From an uncultured Gilliamella sp. (GTDB lineage Bacteria; Pseudomonadota; Gammaproteobacteria; Enterobacterales; Orbaceae), in the NCBI GenBank assembly GCA_945271295.1, contig CALYPG010000005.1, forward strand, positions 62,001-126,000: a stretch of 64,000 nucleotides of DNA, read 5' to 3'. The notes beneath the pieces are model-generated. The model was given only the letters and a program-made list of their open reading frames with translations. It was not told the DNA's origin and ran no database searches. The stretch's first letter is position 1. Each line of letters starts with the position of its first letter. The translations under genes were made by a program, and so were the position numbers. Below are positions 28,065-36,888 of the stretch, piece after piece.

Positions 28065-28095
28065 AGAGTTATCCCCGATGCCTGTGGATAACTCT
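28065..28095. promoter_or_regulatory. Inverted DnaA boxes upstream of uvrB
   Basis: AGAGTTATCC (28065-28074) and GGATAACTCT (28086-28095) form a perfect 10-bp dyad around 11 nt. TGTGGATAA at 28083-28091 is an exact DnaA box on the minus strand (TTATCCACA); TTATCCCCG at 28069-28077 is a one- to two-base variant on the plus strand. A DnaA-binding site has also been described in the E. coli uvrB regulatory region, so regulation by DnaA is plausible. Confidence 0.65.
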
Positions 28096-28118
28096 GTGAG
28101 TAGATTCTTGAAAAGAGT

Positions 28119-28144
28119 CCTGACCTCAATTACTGTCAGGTTTT
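28119..28144 (+). terminator. Terminator-like hairpin
   Basis: CCTGAC (28119-28124) pairs with GTCAGG (28135-28140), followed by TTTT. It is 175 bp after modF and 195 bp before uvrB. The stem is short and the T-run brief, so it is a weak candidate for ending the modEF transcript or attenuating uvrB. Confidence 0.45.
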
Positions 28145-28339
28145 AGCTTGATTTGGTTACAACTTAATCGAGTTTATATTTATTTAAATATATCAATAAA
28201 TTAGCATAAATCAAGCTACTAATTTAGTATACAGTTTTTGAGTTTTTATGCTAACTGAACAAAAAATATAAGATTTTTAAAGGTCAAGCCTTTTTGGGGA
28301 TAATTTTTATTAATAGGTAAAATATTAGGTTGCGATATA

Positions 28340-30343
28340 ATGAAAAAATTTAAATTATGTTCCGATTTTAAACCCGCTGGTGATCAACCAGAAGCAATCA
28401 AAAGGATTAACCAAAATCTTGAAGATGGAATAGCACATCAAACACTGTTAGGTGTAACGGGATCGGGTAAAACATTTACCATGGCTAATGTAATTGCTAA
28501 ACATAATCGACCAACAATTATTTTAGCGCCAAATAAAACATTGGCAGCACAACTGTATGGTGAAATGAAGGCCTTTTTCCCGGAAAACGCTGTCGAATAT
28601 TTTGTTTCGTATTATGACTACTATCAACCAGAGTCTTATGTGCCTTCAACTGATACTTTTATTGAAAAAGATGCATCAATTAATGAACACATTGAACAGA
28701 TGCGTTTATCCGCTACTAAATCGTTATTAGAACGCCGTGATGTAGTCATAGTGGCTTCGGTATCCGCTATTTATGGTTTGGGCGCACCAGAAACCTATAT
28801 GTCAATGATTTTGCATTTAACTAAAGGTACCATTACCGATCAGCGTTCGATCTTGACTCGTTTGGCCGAAATGCAATATATCCGCAATGAAATTGGCTTT
28901 AGTCGTGGTACTTTTCGGGTGCGTGGTGATGTAATCGATATTTTCCCCGCCGATTCGGACGAATTGGCCGTGCGAGTTGAATTGTTTGATGATGAAGTCG
29001 AAAGGATAGTGCTGTTTGATCCATTAACTGGAAATAGTGTTAATGACGTGTCACGTATCACCATTTACCCTAAAACACACTATGTTACACCAAGAAACAT
29101 TATGGAAAATGCGATTGCCCAAATTAAGCAAGAGCTTAAAGAACGTCAAAAAGTGTTATTAGACAACAATCGTCTGCTTGAAGAACAACGCCTTACTCAG
29201 CGTACCTTGTTTGATATTGAGATGATGACAGAATTGGGATACTGTTCGGGTATTGAAAACTATTCGCGCTTTTTAGCTCAACGTAATCCAGGCGATCCAC
29301 CGGCGACACTATTTGATTACTTGCCGGCTGATGGGTTATTATTTATTGATGAATCACATGTGGCAATCCCACAATTAGGGGCAATGTATAATGGTGATCG
29401 CTCTCGTAAACTCAATCTAGTTGAATACGGTTTTCGTTTACCATCAGCATTAGATAACCGCCCATTAAAATTTGCCGAATTTGAAAATATTATGCCACAA
29501 ACGATTTATGTCTCGGCCACACCTGCCAAATATGAAATTGAAAAATCAGGCGGTGAAATTATTGAACAAGTGGTTAGGCCAACAGGGTTACTCGATCCAA
29601 TTTTAGAAGTGCGTCCGGTTGCTTCGCAAGTCGATGATCTGCTGTCGGAAATTAAAATTCGTATTGAAAATGAAGAGCGAGTCCTTGTTACTACACTAAC
29701 GAAAAAAATGTCAGAAAACTTAACCGATTATTTATCTGAACATAATATTAATGTCAAATATCTTCACTCGGATATCAATACGGTTGAACGTATGGAAATT
29801 ATTCGCGATTTGCGATTAGGTAAAGTTGATGTATTGGTTGGCATTAACTTATTGCGTGAAGGATTAGATATACCAGAAGTCTCGTTGATAGCGATTTTAG
29901 ATGCTGATCGTGAAGGCTTTTTGCGTTCGGAAAGTTCATTAATTCAAACTGTTGGGCGAGCTGCACGTAATGTAAATGGTAAAGCCATTTTATACGCTGA
30001 TAAAATCACGCCAGCGATGCAAAAAACCATTGATGAAACCGCTCGTCGCCGTAAAAAACAACAATATTTTAATACTGCACACGGCATTACGCCAAAATCG
30101 GTGCGTAAAGAGATCAAAGACATTTTAGATGCCGGCTTGAGTACTAAAAAATCTACCGCTAAAGTTCAGGCATTTGAACCCGGCAAGCCATATCATTACG
30201 TGTCAATAAAAGAGGTGCAAGCTAAAGTCAAAGAACTTGAAGCCATGATGTACGAAGCTGCACAAAATCTTGAGTTTGAAAAAGCCGGTGTGTTACGTGA
30301 TGAGATAAAAAAACTGCGAGCAGATTTTATTAAAGTATCTTAA
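28340..30343 (+). CDS. uvrB: Excinuclease ABC subunit B
   Basis: 667 residues (E. coli UvrB 673). Walker A is [15 protein letters not shown] (~36-50); the beta-hairpin that inserts between strands is [24 protein letters not shown] (~88-112); DESH occurs in [21 protein letters not shown]; helicase motifs V and VI read [19 protein letters not shown] and [13 protein letters not shown]. The UVR coiled-coil that binds UvrC is at the C-terminus ([29 protein letters not shown]). It verifies DNA lesions in nucleotide-excision repair with UvrA and UvrC. yoaB follows 25 bp downstream. Confidence 0.97.
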   Translation: MKKFKLCSDFKPAGDQPEAIKRINQNLEDGIAHQTLLGVTGSGKTFTMANVIAKHNRPTIILAPNKTLAAQLYGEMKAFFPENAVEYFVSYYDYYQPESYVPSTDTFIEKDASINEHIEQMRLSATKSLLERRDVVIVASVSAIYGLGAPETYMSMILHLTKGTITDQRSILTRLAEMQYIRNEIGFSRGTFRVRGDVIDIFPADSDELAVRVELFDDEVERIVLFDPLTGNSVNDVSRITIYPKTHYVTPRNIMENAIAQIKQELKERQKVLLDNNRLLEEQRLTQRTLFDIEMMTELGYCSGIENYSRFLAQRNPGDPPATLFDYLPADGLLFIDESHVAIPQLGAMYNGDRSRKLNLVEYGFRLPSALDNRPLKFAEFENIMPQTIYVSATPAKYEIEKSGGEIIEQVVRPTGLLDPILEVRPVASQVDDLLSEIKIRIENEERVLVTTLTKKMSENLTDYLSEHNINVKYLHSDINTVERMEIIRDLRLGKVDVLVGINLLREGLDIPEVSLIAILDADREGFLRSESSLIQTVGRAARNVNGKAILYADKITPAMQKTIDETARRRKKQQYFNTAHGITPKSVRKEIKDILDAGLSTKKSTAKVQAFEPGKPYHYVSIKEVQAKVKELEAMMYEAAQNLEFEKAGVLRDEIKKLRADFIKVS

Positions 30344-30368
30344 CTAATCGATCTTAAAAGGAAAAAAG

Positions 30369-30719
30369 ATGACAATAACACGAATCGATCCGGCTGATCG
30401 CTGGTCAGAAGCAGTGATCCATGAAAATGTAATTTATTACACTAGCGTACCAACTAATTTGGTCAATGATGCTTATCTGCAAACGCAAAGTGCTTTGGCT
30501 GAAATTGATAAAATTTTGGCGCGCGCCAACAGTGATAAAACACGAATTTTAGATGTGACATTATTTTTGGTGAACAAAAGTGATTTTGCGGCAATGAATA
30601 AAGCATGGGATGAATGGGTTGCTAAAGGTAAGGCTCCGGTTCGTTGTACCGTGCAAGCAGGATTAATGAAAGTAGAATATTTGGTAGAAATTAAAATTGT
30701 TGCTGCTGTAAACCAATAA
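30369..30719 (+). CDS. yoaB: RidA/YjgF-family protein YoaB
   Basis: 116 residues (E. coli YoaB 114). The family core is complete: ITRIDPADRWSEAVIHENVIYYTSVPTNL, LAEIDKILARANSDKTRILDVTLFLVNKSDFAAMNKAWDEWV and the C-terminal APVRCTVQAGLM..EYLVEIKIVAAV with the active-site Arg in PVRC. RidA proteins are trimeric deaminases of reactive enamine or imine intermediates; the substrate of the YoaB branch is not established. An AAAGGAAAA Shine-Dalgarno precedes the ATG. In E. coli yoaB is beside yoaA; here the two are 11.6 kb apart. Confidence 0.92.
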   Translation: MTITRIDPADRWSEAVIHENVIYYTSVPTNLVNDAYLQTQSALAEIDKILARANSDKTRILDVTLFLVNKSDFAAMNKAWDEWVAKGKAPVRCTVQAGLMKVEYLVEIKIVAAVNQ

Positions 30720-30740
30720 ATGCCCACCTATGGTATTATT

Positions 30741-30778
30741 ATTTACTTTCCTTATTTTTAGTGATGAGGAAAGTAAAT
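30741..30778. terminator. Long hairpin after yoaB
   Basis: Perfect 12-bp stem: ATTTACTTTCCT (30741-30752) and AGGAAAGTAAAT (30767-30778), 14-nt loop, starting 21 bp after the yoaB stop. There is no good T-run on either side, so termination is likely weak or Rho-assisted; RNA 3'-end protection is another possibility. Confidence 0.5.
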
Positions 30779-30936
30779 AACTGAGCTAATGAATAAAATT
30801 TTATTAGCATGATCAATTTAATTTCTAACTTTAGCGTAGCCGATTAATCAGTAATCATGCTCCCAGCTATCCTCATCCATTAAAATTTAGTGTATACTCC
30901 TTGCATATCATTTTTGTAAATAGTGATAGCAATCCT

Positions 30937-31437
30937 ATGCATAATCAACCTAAAATTGCCATTGTAATGGGCTCAAAAAGTGATTGGGCCACTATGCAGC
31001 ACGCTGCTGATGTGCTTGACGCATTAACTATTCCTTATCATGTCGAAATTGTTTCGGCGCACCGTACTCCTGATAAACTGTTTTGCTTTGCTCAAGATGC
31101 TAAACCAAGAGGTTTTGAGGTTATTATTGCTGGCGCTGGTGGTGCCGCACATTTACCCGGTATGTTAGCGGCTAAAACATTATTACCAGTGTTGGGTGTG
31201 CCTGTACAAAGTGCAGCCTTAAATGGTGTGGATAGCCTTTATTCGATTGTGCAGATGCCCAAAGGCATTCCGGTAGGTACCTTAGCAATTGGTAAAGCTG
31301 GAGCGGCGAATGCCGCCTTGCTGGCTTCGCAAATATTAGCACTACACGATAATGCTATATATCAACGTTTATCGCTTTGGCGACTTAGTCAGACCGATGA
31401 AGTATTAAATAATGCTGATCCCAGAGTGGAAGCCTAA
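30937..31437 (+). CDS. purE: N5-carboxyaminoimidazole ribonucleotide mutase
   Basis: 166 residues from the ATG at 30937; a longer frame from a TTG at 30901 adds 12 residues not found in homologues (E. coli PurE 169). Motifs: [21 protein letters not shown], the catalytic [10 protein letters not shown] with the conserved His, [20 protein letters not shown] and [34 protein letters not shown]. It converts N5-CAIR to CAIR in de novo purine synthesis. The purK ATG at 31439 lies just after its TAA, so the two form a coupled pair. No PurR operator was seen. Confidence 0.95.
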   Translation: MHNQPKIAIVMGSKSDWATMQHAADVLDALTIPYHVEIVSAHRTPDKLFCFAQDAKPRGFEVIIAGAGGAAHLPGMLAAKTLLPVLGVPVQSAALNGVDSLYSIVQMPKGIPVGTLAIGKAGAANAALLASQILALHDNAIYQRLSLWRLSQTDEVLNNADPRVEA

Positions 31438-31438
31438 T

Positions 31439-32512
31439 ATGATAACCCCAACTGTTTGTGTACTCGGTAATGGTCAGCTCGGGCGAATGTTAAAGCAAGC
31501 TGGCGAACCACTAGGCATTGATGTTTATCCGGTAGGTGCTGAAGTTGATCCTAATAGTATTCCTTATCAGCATTCGGTGATCACCGCCGAGATTGAACGT
31601 TGGCCTGATACACCATTTACTCAACAACTCGCTCAACACCCGCACTTTATTAACCGCGATATTTTCCCGATTATTGCTGATCGCTTAACTCAAAAACAAT
31701 TACTCGATGAACTTGGTCTGGCTACCGCAAAGTGGTTACCGCTTAATCATCCACAGGATTGGTCGCAACTATTTGATAAGTTGGGTGATTTATTAATTGT
31801 TAAACGTCGCACTGGTGGTTATGATGGGCGTGGGCAGTGGCGCATTGCTAATAGTAGCGATAATATTGATGTGCCTGAAGATGTCTATCAACATTCTATT
31901 GTGGAACAAGCTATTGCTTTTGATAAAGAGGTATCCTTGATTGGCGCACGAAATGCCAAAGGTCAAACGGTTTTTTATCCACTCACCAATAATTTGCATC
32001 AAGATGGCATTTTGAAAATGAGTGTTGTCTTGCCAAACGAAAATCTACAACAACAGCAACAAGCCGAACAAATGCTAGGCGCGATTATGCATAAGCTTAA
32101 TTATGTAGGCGTCATGGCAATGGAGTGTTTTGTGGTGGCTGATAAACTTCTGATAAATGAGTTGGCCCCACGAGTGCATAATAGTGGCCACTGGACTCAA
32201 AATGGGGCGTCAATTAGCCAATTTGAACTTCATTTGCGAGCGATTCTTGACCTGCCATTACCTAAACCAGATGTATTTACACCTTCAATAATGGTCAATT
32301 TAATTGGAACCGAGTTAAATCAGCATTGGTTAGCCATTGATTTAGTGCATCTACATTGGTATGCCAAACAAGTGCGTGCTGGGCGTAAAGTAGGCCATTT
32401 AAATTTAACCCATAATCAGCCTGAAAAATTACGTGGTTCATTAGAGGCGTTAACCCCACTCCTGCCAACTGATTACCAATTAGCCATTACATGGGCGAAG
32501 CAAAAGCTGTAA
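31439..32512 (+). CDS. purK: N5-carboxyaminoimidazole ribonucleotide synthase
   Basis: 357 residues (E. coli PurK 355) from the ATG at 31439; an in-frame ATG at 31412 inside purE is less likely since homologues begin near CVLGNGQLGRMLKQAGEPLGI. ATP-grasp features: FPIIADRLTQKQLLDELGL, IVKRRTGGYDGRGQW, PLTNNLHQDGIL, YVGVMAMECFV and INELAPRVHNSGHWTQNGASISQFE. It makes N5-CAIR from AIR, bicarbonate and ATP for PurE. It is joined to purE and ends 38 bp before dgt. Confidence 0.96.
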   Translation: MITPTVCVLGNGQLGRMLKQAGEPLGIDVYPVGAEVDPNSIPYQHSVITAEIERWPDTPFTQQLAQHPHFINRDIFPIIADRLTQKQLLDELGLATAKWLPLNHPQDWSQLFDKLGDLLIVKRRTGGYDGRGQWRIANSSDNIDVPEDVYQHSIVEQAIAFDKEVSLIGARNAKGQTVFYPLTNNLHQDGILKMSVVLPNENLQQQQQAEQMLGAIMHKLNYVGVMAMECFVVADKLLINELAPRVHNSGHWTQNGASISQFELHLRAILDLPLPKPDVFTPSIMVNLIGTELNQHWLAIDLVHLHWYAKQVRAGRKVGHLNLTHNQPEKLRGSLEALTPLLPTDYQLAITWAKQKL

Positions 32513-32550
32513 CTATTTAGTGAGTGCTTTAAAATTCCAAGGATTGAGTC

Positions 32551-34038
32551 ATGATAAACTTTAGCAACAAAATTAATTATCAACGTTTTGCAAGCAAGCA
32601 ACCTGAGATCTTATCTGACGAATATTCAATAATCCGCCGTTTTGAAAGTGATCGTGGGCGCATTATTAACTCGGCGGCCATCAGACGGTTACAACAAAAA
32701 ACGCAAGTCTTCCCTTTAGAACGTAATTCGGTAGTAAGAACGCGACTTACACATTCAATGGAAGTGCAACAAGTTGGACGTTATATTGTTAAAGAAATTA
32801 TCAACCGTCTTGGCAAATCTGGGCAATTAAAAAGCTATGGGTTAGATAAGTCAATTATGGCGATTGAAAGTCTGGTGGAAATGGCATGTCTAATGCATGA
32901 TATCGGCAATCCGCCTTTTGGTCATTTTGGTGAAGCGGCAATCAATCAATGGTTTGTTAAACGCTTAGCAATTGGTAAACCGACAAATTACCTGGCAATT
33001 GAATGCCAAGCAGATGATAGTAAAGAGTTGCAAGCATTAAAATGTAAAATTCGCCAAGATTTGTCCAATTTTGAAGGTAATGCCCAGGCTATTCGTTTAG
33101 TGCATACCATTTTACGACTTAACTTAACCTATTCACAAATTGCTTCAATCCTCAAATATTCCAAACCAGCCTATTGGTCAGCATCAGTACCGATTGAATT
33201 TGACTATTTAATGAAAAAACCGGGTTATTATTTATCTGAAGAGCCATTTGTTAAAGAGTTATCCAAACAACTTGATATCCAACCATTCCACCGTTACCCG
33301 CTAACATATATTATGGAAGCAGCGGATGATATTTCTTATTGTATTGCAGATTTAGAAGATGCAGTTGAAAAGAAAATCTTAACCATCAAGCAACTTTATA
33401 CCCATTTAAAAAACGCTTGGGGACCGGTTAAAACTGGCGATTTATTCGATGATGTAGTTAATCAACCTTATAATAATTTAAAACAAAGCGATTTTGATGC
33501 CATCGCAGTTGATCAATTCTTTATGTATTTGCGCGTATACACCATAGGTAAACTGGTTCCACATGCGGCCGAACGTTTTATTGAAAATATCGAAGCCATT
33601 TACCATGGTTCGTTCAACCATGCTTTACTTGAAGATCATGATGCTGAATATAAATTACTCAATATTTTTAAAACAGTTGGATTTGAATATGTATTTAATC
33701 ATGAATCAGTTGAAAATATAGAACTACAAGGTTATCGCATTATTAGTGGCTTACTTGATATTTATAGCCCCCTTTTAGATATGTCAACTGATGATTTTTT
33801 AAAATTAAGTAAAACAGGTCATCATGTAGATTATCCAATTGAAACACGCCTTTACCATAAACTCTCAGCTAAATATTGTGATGCTTACCAACAAGCAGTC
33901 AGTAAGCTCCAAACACATGAACCAAGTTTTGCTAGTATGGAGTTTTATTATCGTTGTCGATTACTACAAGATTATATCAGTGGTATGACTGATCATTTTG
34001 CTTATGATGAATATCGTAACCTAATGGTAACCTTCTGA
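32551..34038 (+). CDS. dgt: Deoxyguanosine triphosphate triphosphohydrolase
   Basis: 495 residues (E. coli Dgt 505). The HD-domain metal site is visible: [17 protein letters not shown] supplies the first His and [22 protein letters not shown] the HD pair and following His. The N-terminal [36 protein letters not shown] is almost as in E. coli, and [20 protein letters not shown] supplies the last Asp. It cleaves dGTP to deoxyguanosine and tripolyphosphate, controlling dGTP pools. Start ATG with an AAGGA 9-10 nt upstream. It may be cotranscribed with purEK. Confidence 0.96.
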   Translation: MINFSNKINYQRFASKQPEILSDEYSIIRRFESDRGRIINSAAIRRLQQKTQVFPLERNSVVRTRLTHSMEVQQVGRYIVKEIINRLGKSGQLKSYGLDKSIMAIESLVEMACLMHDIGNPPFGHFGEAAINQWFVKRLAIGKPTNYLAIECQADDSKELQALKCKIRQDLSNFEGNAQAIRLVHTILRLNLTYSQIASILKYSKPAYWSASVPIEFDYLMKKPGYYLSEEPFVKELSKQLDIQPFHRYPLTYIMEAADDISYCIADLEDAVEKKILTIKQLYTHLKNAWGPVKTGDLFDDVVNQPYNNLKQSDFDAIAVDQFFMYLRVYTIGKLVPHAAERFIENIEAIYHGSFNHALLEDHDAEYKLLNIFKTVGFEYVFNHESVENIELQGYRIISGLLDIYSPLLDMSTDDFLKLSKTGHHVDYPIETRLYHKLSAKYCDAYQQAVSKLQTHEPSFASMEFYYRCRLLQDYISGMTDHFAYDEYRNLMVTF

Positions 34039-34117
34039 TTTACCATAATTACTAGCAATCAACCTGGCACTAAAAAAAAGCATACGCACCAAGTAAGAGC
34101 GTAAAGATAGGTTTTTT

Positions 34118-34153
34118 TACTGAAACGTATGGTTCTCCTGAAACATTTTTACA
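34118..34153 (+). repeat. 36-bp dispersed intergenic repeat, copy b
   Basis: Starts TACTGAAACGTATGG and ends CCTGAAACATTTTTACA; it matches copy a at 31 of 36 positions with no gaps. Both internal CTGAAAC direct repeats are exact here, 18 bp apart. It lies 80 bp after the dgt stop and ~185 bp before the sigma-54 element of glnK. Confidence 0.85.
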
Positions 34154-34337
34154 AATAGGCTATTGTTACACAACAGGAAATTTAACATAGTCTAAAAGGA
34201 TGAATCGTTAGCTACCAATTGATAATAAATAATAAAACAAACAAAACTTGTTGCTATAGATCTCACAGCTTCTAATCTTACTTCAACCTAACTAAAAATT
34301 TTGTTAGTAATCCGTAAAATCTTAAATTTAAAAAATG

Positions 34338-34353
34338 TGGCATAAGCTTTGCA
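34338..34353 (+). promoter_or_regulatory. Sigma-54 (RpoN) promoter of glnK-amtB
   Basis: TGGCAT, five bases, TTGCA: this is the -24/-12 consensus TGGCAC-N5-TTGCW with one change, keeping the essential GG and GC with correct spacing. Transcription would start about 12 bp downstream, giving a ~25-nt leader before the glnK ATG. glnK-amtB is RpoN/NtrC-dependent in enterobacteria, so the site suits the genes. Confidence 0.82.
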
Positions 34354-34390
34354 TTAACTCCAAAGTATAACAGTAAATGAGGAGATATTG

Positions 34391-34729
34391 ATGAAATTAG
34401 TCGCAGTAGTTATCAAACCCTTTAAATTAGAAGAAGTTAGAGAATCACTATCTAATATTGGCATTACTGGATTAACGGTAACCGAAGTCAAAGGTTTTGG
34501 ACGTCAAAAAGGTCATGCTGAGCTATATCGCGGTGCTGAATATAATGTCAACTTCCTACCAAAAGTAAAAATTGAATTAGCGATAAGCGATGATCTTCTT
34601 GATGAAGTAATTAGTACCATAACTAAAGCTGCCTATACTGGCAAAATTGGTGATGGCAAAATTTTTGTGACGCCTTTAGAACATGTCGTCCGTATTCGTA
34701 CTGGCGAAACCGATGAATCAGCATTGTAA
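34391..34729 (+). CDS. glnK: Nitrogen regulatory PII protein GlnK
   Basis: 112 residues, exactly the family length, from the ATG at 34391 with GAGGAGATATT upstream; an adjacent TTG at 34388 is rejected. MKLVAVVIKPFKLEEVRESL, the T-loop TEVKGFGRQKGHAELYRGAEYNVNFLPKVKI with the uridylylated Tyr51 in GAEY, and the B-loop YTGKIGDGKIFV are all intact. GlnK senses 2-oxoglutarate and ATP/ADP and plugs AmtB when nitrogen is plentiful. Pairing with amtB 20 bp downstream and the sigma-54 promoter identify it as GlnK rather than GlnB. Confidence 0.96.
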   Translation: MKLVAVVIKPFKLEEVRESLSNIGITGLTVTEVKGFGRQKGHAELYRGAEYNVNFLPKVKIELAISDDLLDEVISTITKAAYTGKIGDGKIFVTPLEHVVRIRTGETDESAL

Positions 34730-34749
34730 TGATTATTAAGGATATAATT

Positions 34750-36030
34750 ATGTTAAAAAAATTCACTTTAACTTTGTTTTTTTTGCTGGCGTGCCCTGTG
34801 TTTGCTGATGAAGTTGCGGTTGTGGACAAAGCTGATAATGGATTTATGATGATCTGTACTGCTTTAGTACTATTTATGTCTGTACCGGGTATTGCGCTTT
34901 TTTATGGTGGCTTGTTACGAGCTAAAAACGTGTTATCCATGTTATCTCAAGTGCTAGTCAGCTTTTCCCTTATTGCTATTCTATGGGTGATTTATGGTTA
35001 TTCTCTTGCGTTTGGTGAAGGGAACTGGTTCTTTGGTAATTTCAAGCATATATTATTGGTTGGTGTTGGTATTACCGATGTTTCTGGCACGATTTATGAA
35101 TTAATTTGGATTGCCTTCCAAGGATCGTTTGCTTGCATTACTTGTTGCTTAATCCCCGGCGCTTTTGCCGAACGAATTCGCTTTTCTGCGGTATTAATTT
35201 TTATGGTGATTTGGTTTACTTTTTCATACATTCCCATGGCGCATATGGTTTGGGGAGGAGGGATTTTAGGTGATGAAGGATCATTAGATTTTGCCGGTGG
35301 TACAGTTGTTCATATTAATGCTGCTGTAGCTGGTTTAGTGGGTGCTTATTTACTTAAAAACCGCATTGGTTTTAACCGTGAACCGCTAAAACCTTTTAAC
35401 TTACCACTAGTTTATATTGGCGCGGCAATCCTTTATATTGGCTGGTTTGGTTTTAATGCTGGTTCATCAACTCATGCCGATGAAGTAGCGGGATTAGCTT
35501 TTATTAATACCGTTGTTGCAACAGCTGCTGCCGTATTATCTTGGGCATTAACTGAATGGATACGCCGAGGTAAGCCATCTTGTTTGGGCGCTGCATCAGG
35601 AGTTATCGCTGGATTAGTCGGTATCACACCAGCCGCAGGTTTTGTTGGCGTAGGGGGAGCATTATTAATTGGTCTTATTTGCGGTGCTGCTGGCGTTTGG
35701 GGGGTATCTTCACTCAAACGAATCTTGAAAGTAGATGACACATGCGATGTGTTTGGCGTTCATGGGGTCTGTGGTATGGTGGGTTGTCTACTTACTGGTA
35801 TATTCACCTCAGAAGCTTTAGGTGGAGTTGGCTATCAAGAAGGTATCACCATGGCAACTCAAATTGGTATTCAGGTAATGAGTATAGTGACCTGTGTAAT
35901 TTGGACATCAGTTGTGGCATTTATCGCTTATAAAATTGCCGATTTGTGTGTAGGTTTACGTGTTTGCGAAGAACATGAACGCGAAGGCTTAGATATCAAC
36001 AGTCACGGTGAAAGTGCCTTTAATAATTAA
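34750..36030 (+). CDS. amtB: Ammonium transporter AmtB
   Basis: 426 residues (E. coli AmtB 428) from the ATG at 34750 with TAAGGA 7 nt upstream; an ATG at 34729 overlapping the glnK stop lacks a ribosome site. Signal peptide KKFTLTLFFLLACPVFA, then eleven membrane helices. The twin pore histidines lie in GGTVVHINAAVAGL and FGVHGVCGMVG; the Asp of SLDFAGG is kept. The C-terminal cytoplasmic tail (LRVCEEHEREGLDINSHGE) is the GlnK-docking region. It conducts ammonium across the inner membrane, gated by GlnK. Confidence 0.96.
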   Translation: MLKKFTLTLFFLLACPVFADEVAVVDKADNGFMMICTALVLFMSVPGIALFYGGLLRAKNVLSMLSQVLVSFSLIAILWVIYGYSLAFGEGNWFFGNFKHILLVGVGITDVSGTIYELIWIAFQGSFACITCCLIPGAFAERIRFSAVLIFMVIWFTFSYIPMAHMVWGGGILGDEGSLDFAGGTVVHINAAVAGLVGAYLLKNRIGFNREPLKPFNLPLVYIGAAILYIGWFGFNAGSSTHADEVAGLAFINTVVATAAAVLSWALTEWIRRGKPSCLGAASGVIAGLVGITPAAGFVGVGGALLIGLICGAAGVWGVSSLKRILKVDDTCDVFGVHGVCGMVGCLLTGIFTSEALGGVGYQEGITMATQIGIQVMSIVTCVIWTSVVAFIAYKIADLCVGLRVCEEHEREGLDINSHGESAFNN

Positions 36031-36090
36031 CCATATTTTTAATAATTAAATTGTTATTAATTAAAAAATAACTAAACAGTGTATTAAAGT

Positions 36091-36109
36091 GCAGGGCATT
36101 AAGCCCTGC
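36091..36109. terminator. GC-rich hairpin downstream of amtB
   Basis: GCAGGGC (36091-36097), loop ATTAA, GCCCTGC (36103-36109), then eight A on the plus strand. The stem lies between amtB and the convergent hypothetical gene. The homopolymer is A, not T, after the stem on the plus strand, so neither direction gives the canonical stem-then-U order; still the most stable hairpin in the gap. Confidence 0.5.
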
Positions 36110-36169
36110 AAAAAAAAGATAAGTGACTATTAATTAAGATGAACTGATCAAAATAATTTCTGACACAAC

Positions 36170-36646
36170 TTAATCATCCCATAACATAATGGCATTATCT
36201 TCAACTAAAACTAGAGGTGGAGCAAAAAGATGATCTTTGACTTTAGTGGGTAATTTACTAAAATCATTTAAATCAACTTCTAGCTCTGGATGAGTTTGAG
36301 TAATCTCTTTTAAACGATTACCAAGTAACGCCTTTATTTTATTGGATTCTTTATCCAGTGCTATTTCATCTTTTAACATTCTTATTTGTTTTGCATGATG
36401 TTCTGATTCAAAAATTTCATTGAAAATAAAAGAAAATCCTCGATTAGTATTAACAGAGTGATTTTCCGTATACTCTTTTTCAGTGTACTTTGAATGATGA
36501 AGCTTAAGTTTCTTAATACGTAAAGCAAAAACTTCATTAGCAGGATCAGATAAATCTAATTCTTCATCCCAATAACTTAATTTTTGTTTAAGTACAGCTT
36601 CATTGCTAGGGATTAAGGTAAATAAAGGTTTTTTATATGTTGCCAT
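36170..36646 (-). CDS. Hypothetical protein of 158 residues
   Basis: Start ATG with AAGGAAG as a good Shine-Dalgarno. The protein is charged and helical, with no signal peptide, membrane segment or recognised motif. It begins ATYKKPLFTLIPSNEAVLKQKLSYWDEEL, has a Lys/Glu/His-rich middle (KLKLHHSKYTEKEYTENHS) and a conserved-looking end VKDHLFAPPLVLVEDNAIMLWDD. The layout suggests a small cytoplasmic protein. It stands alone between amtB and dsdA with its own promoter region. Family not recognised. Confidence 0.7.
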   Translation of the reverse strand: MATYKKPLFTLIPSNEAVLKQKLSYWDEELDLSDPANEVFALRIKKLKLHHSKYTEKEYTENHSVNTNRGFSFIFNEIFESEHHAKQIRMLKDEIALDKESNKIKALLGNRLKEITQTHPELEVDLNDFSKLPTKVKDHLFAPPLVLVEDNAIMLWDD

Positions 36647-36888
36647 TCTATAACTTCCTTTTTATTTTTAGGATAAAAATATAACAAAATGTCTGACAAT
36701 GAAAAAAAACAGTTACTACTTGTTTGGTAATGATATTTCTGGTTAATAAGAACTCTATATTATAAAAATTATAACGTTATAAACTTAAGGATATATGTTG
36801 CTTAAAATGTTTTAATAAATGGTTTTTTATTTGTTGCTATATAAAAAACCATTTGTGTTGTAATTAATTTAATGACTATTGGTAAATG

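Larger units (their letters stand above)
27944..28339. other. modF-uvrB intergenic region with DnaA-box dyad and a terminator-like hairpin
   Basis: 396 bp without an ORF. It contains the DnaA-box dyad at 28065-28095 and the hairpin at 28119-28144. Nearer uvrB the sequence is AT-rich with a half LexA-like TATACAG only. Confidence 0.55.
34039..34390. other. dgt-glnK intergenic region with a 36-bp repeat and a sigma-54 promoter
   Basis: 352 bp without an ORF. It holds copy b of the dispersed repeat (34118-34153) and the sigma-54 element (34338-34353). I looked for an NtrC enhancer (TGCACC.....GGTGCA) and found no convincing match. Confidence 0.6.

Noticed and set aside
28200-28339. LexA (SOS) box upstream of uvrB
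   Set aside because: Only a half-site TATACAG is present; no CTGT partner at the required spacing.
34039-34337. NtrC enhancer sites upstream of glnK
   Set aside because: GCAC and GCACC fragments occur but not as a proper dyad with correct spacing.
36091-36117. Canonical intrinsic terminator for amtB
   Set aside because: The hairpin is strong but followed by A rather than T on the coding strand; listed with low confidence only.
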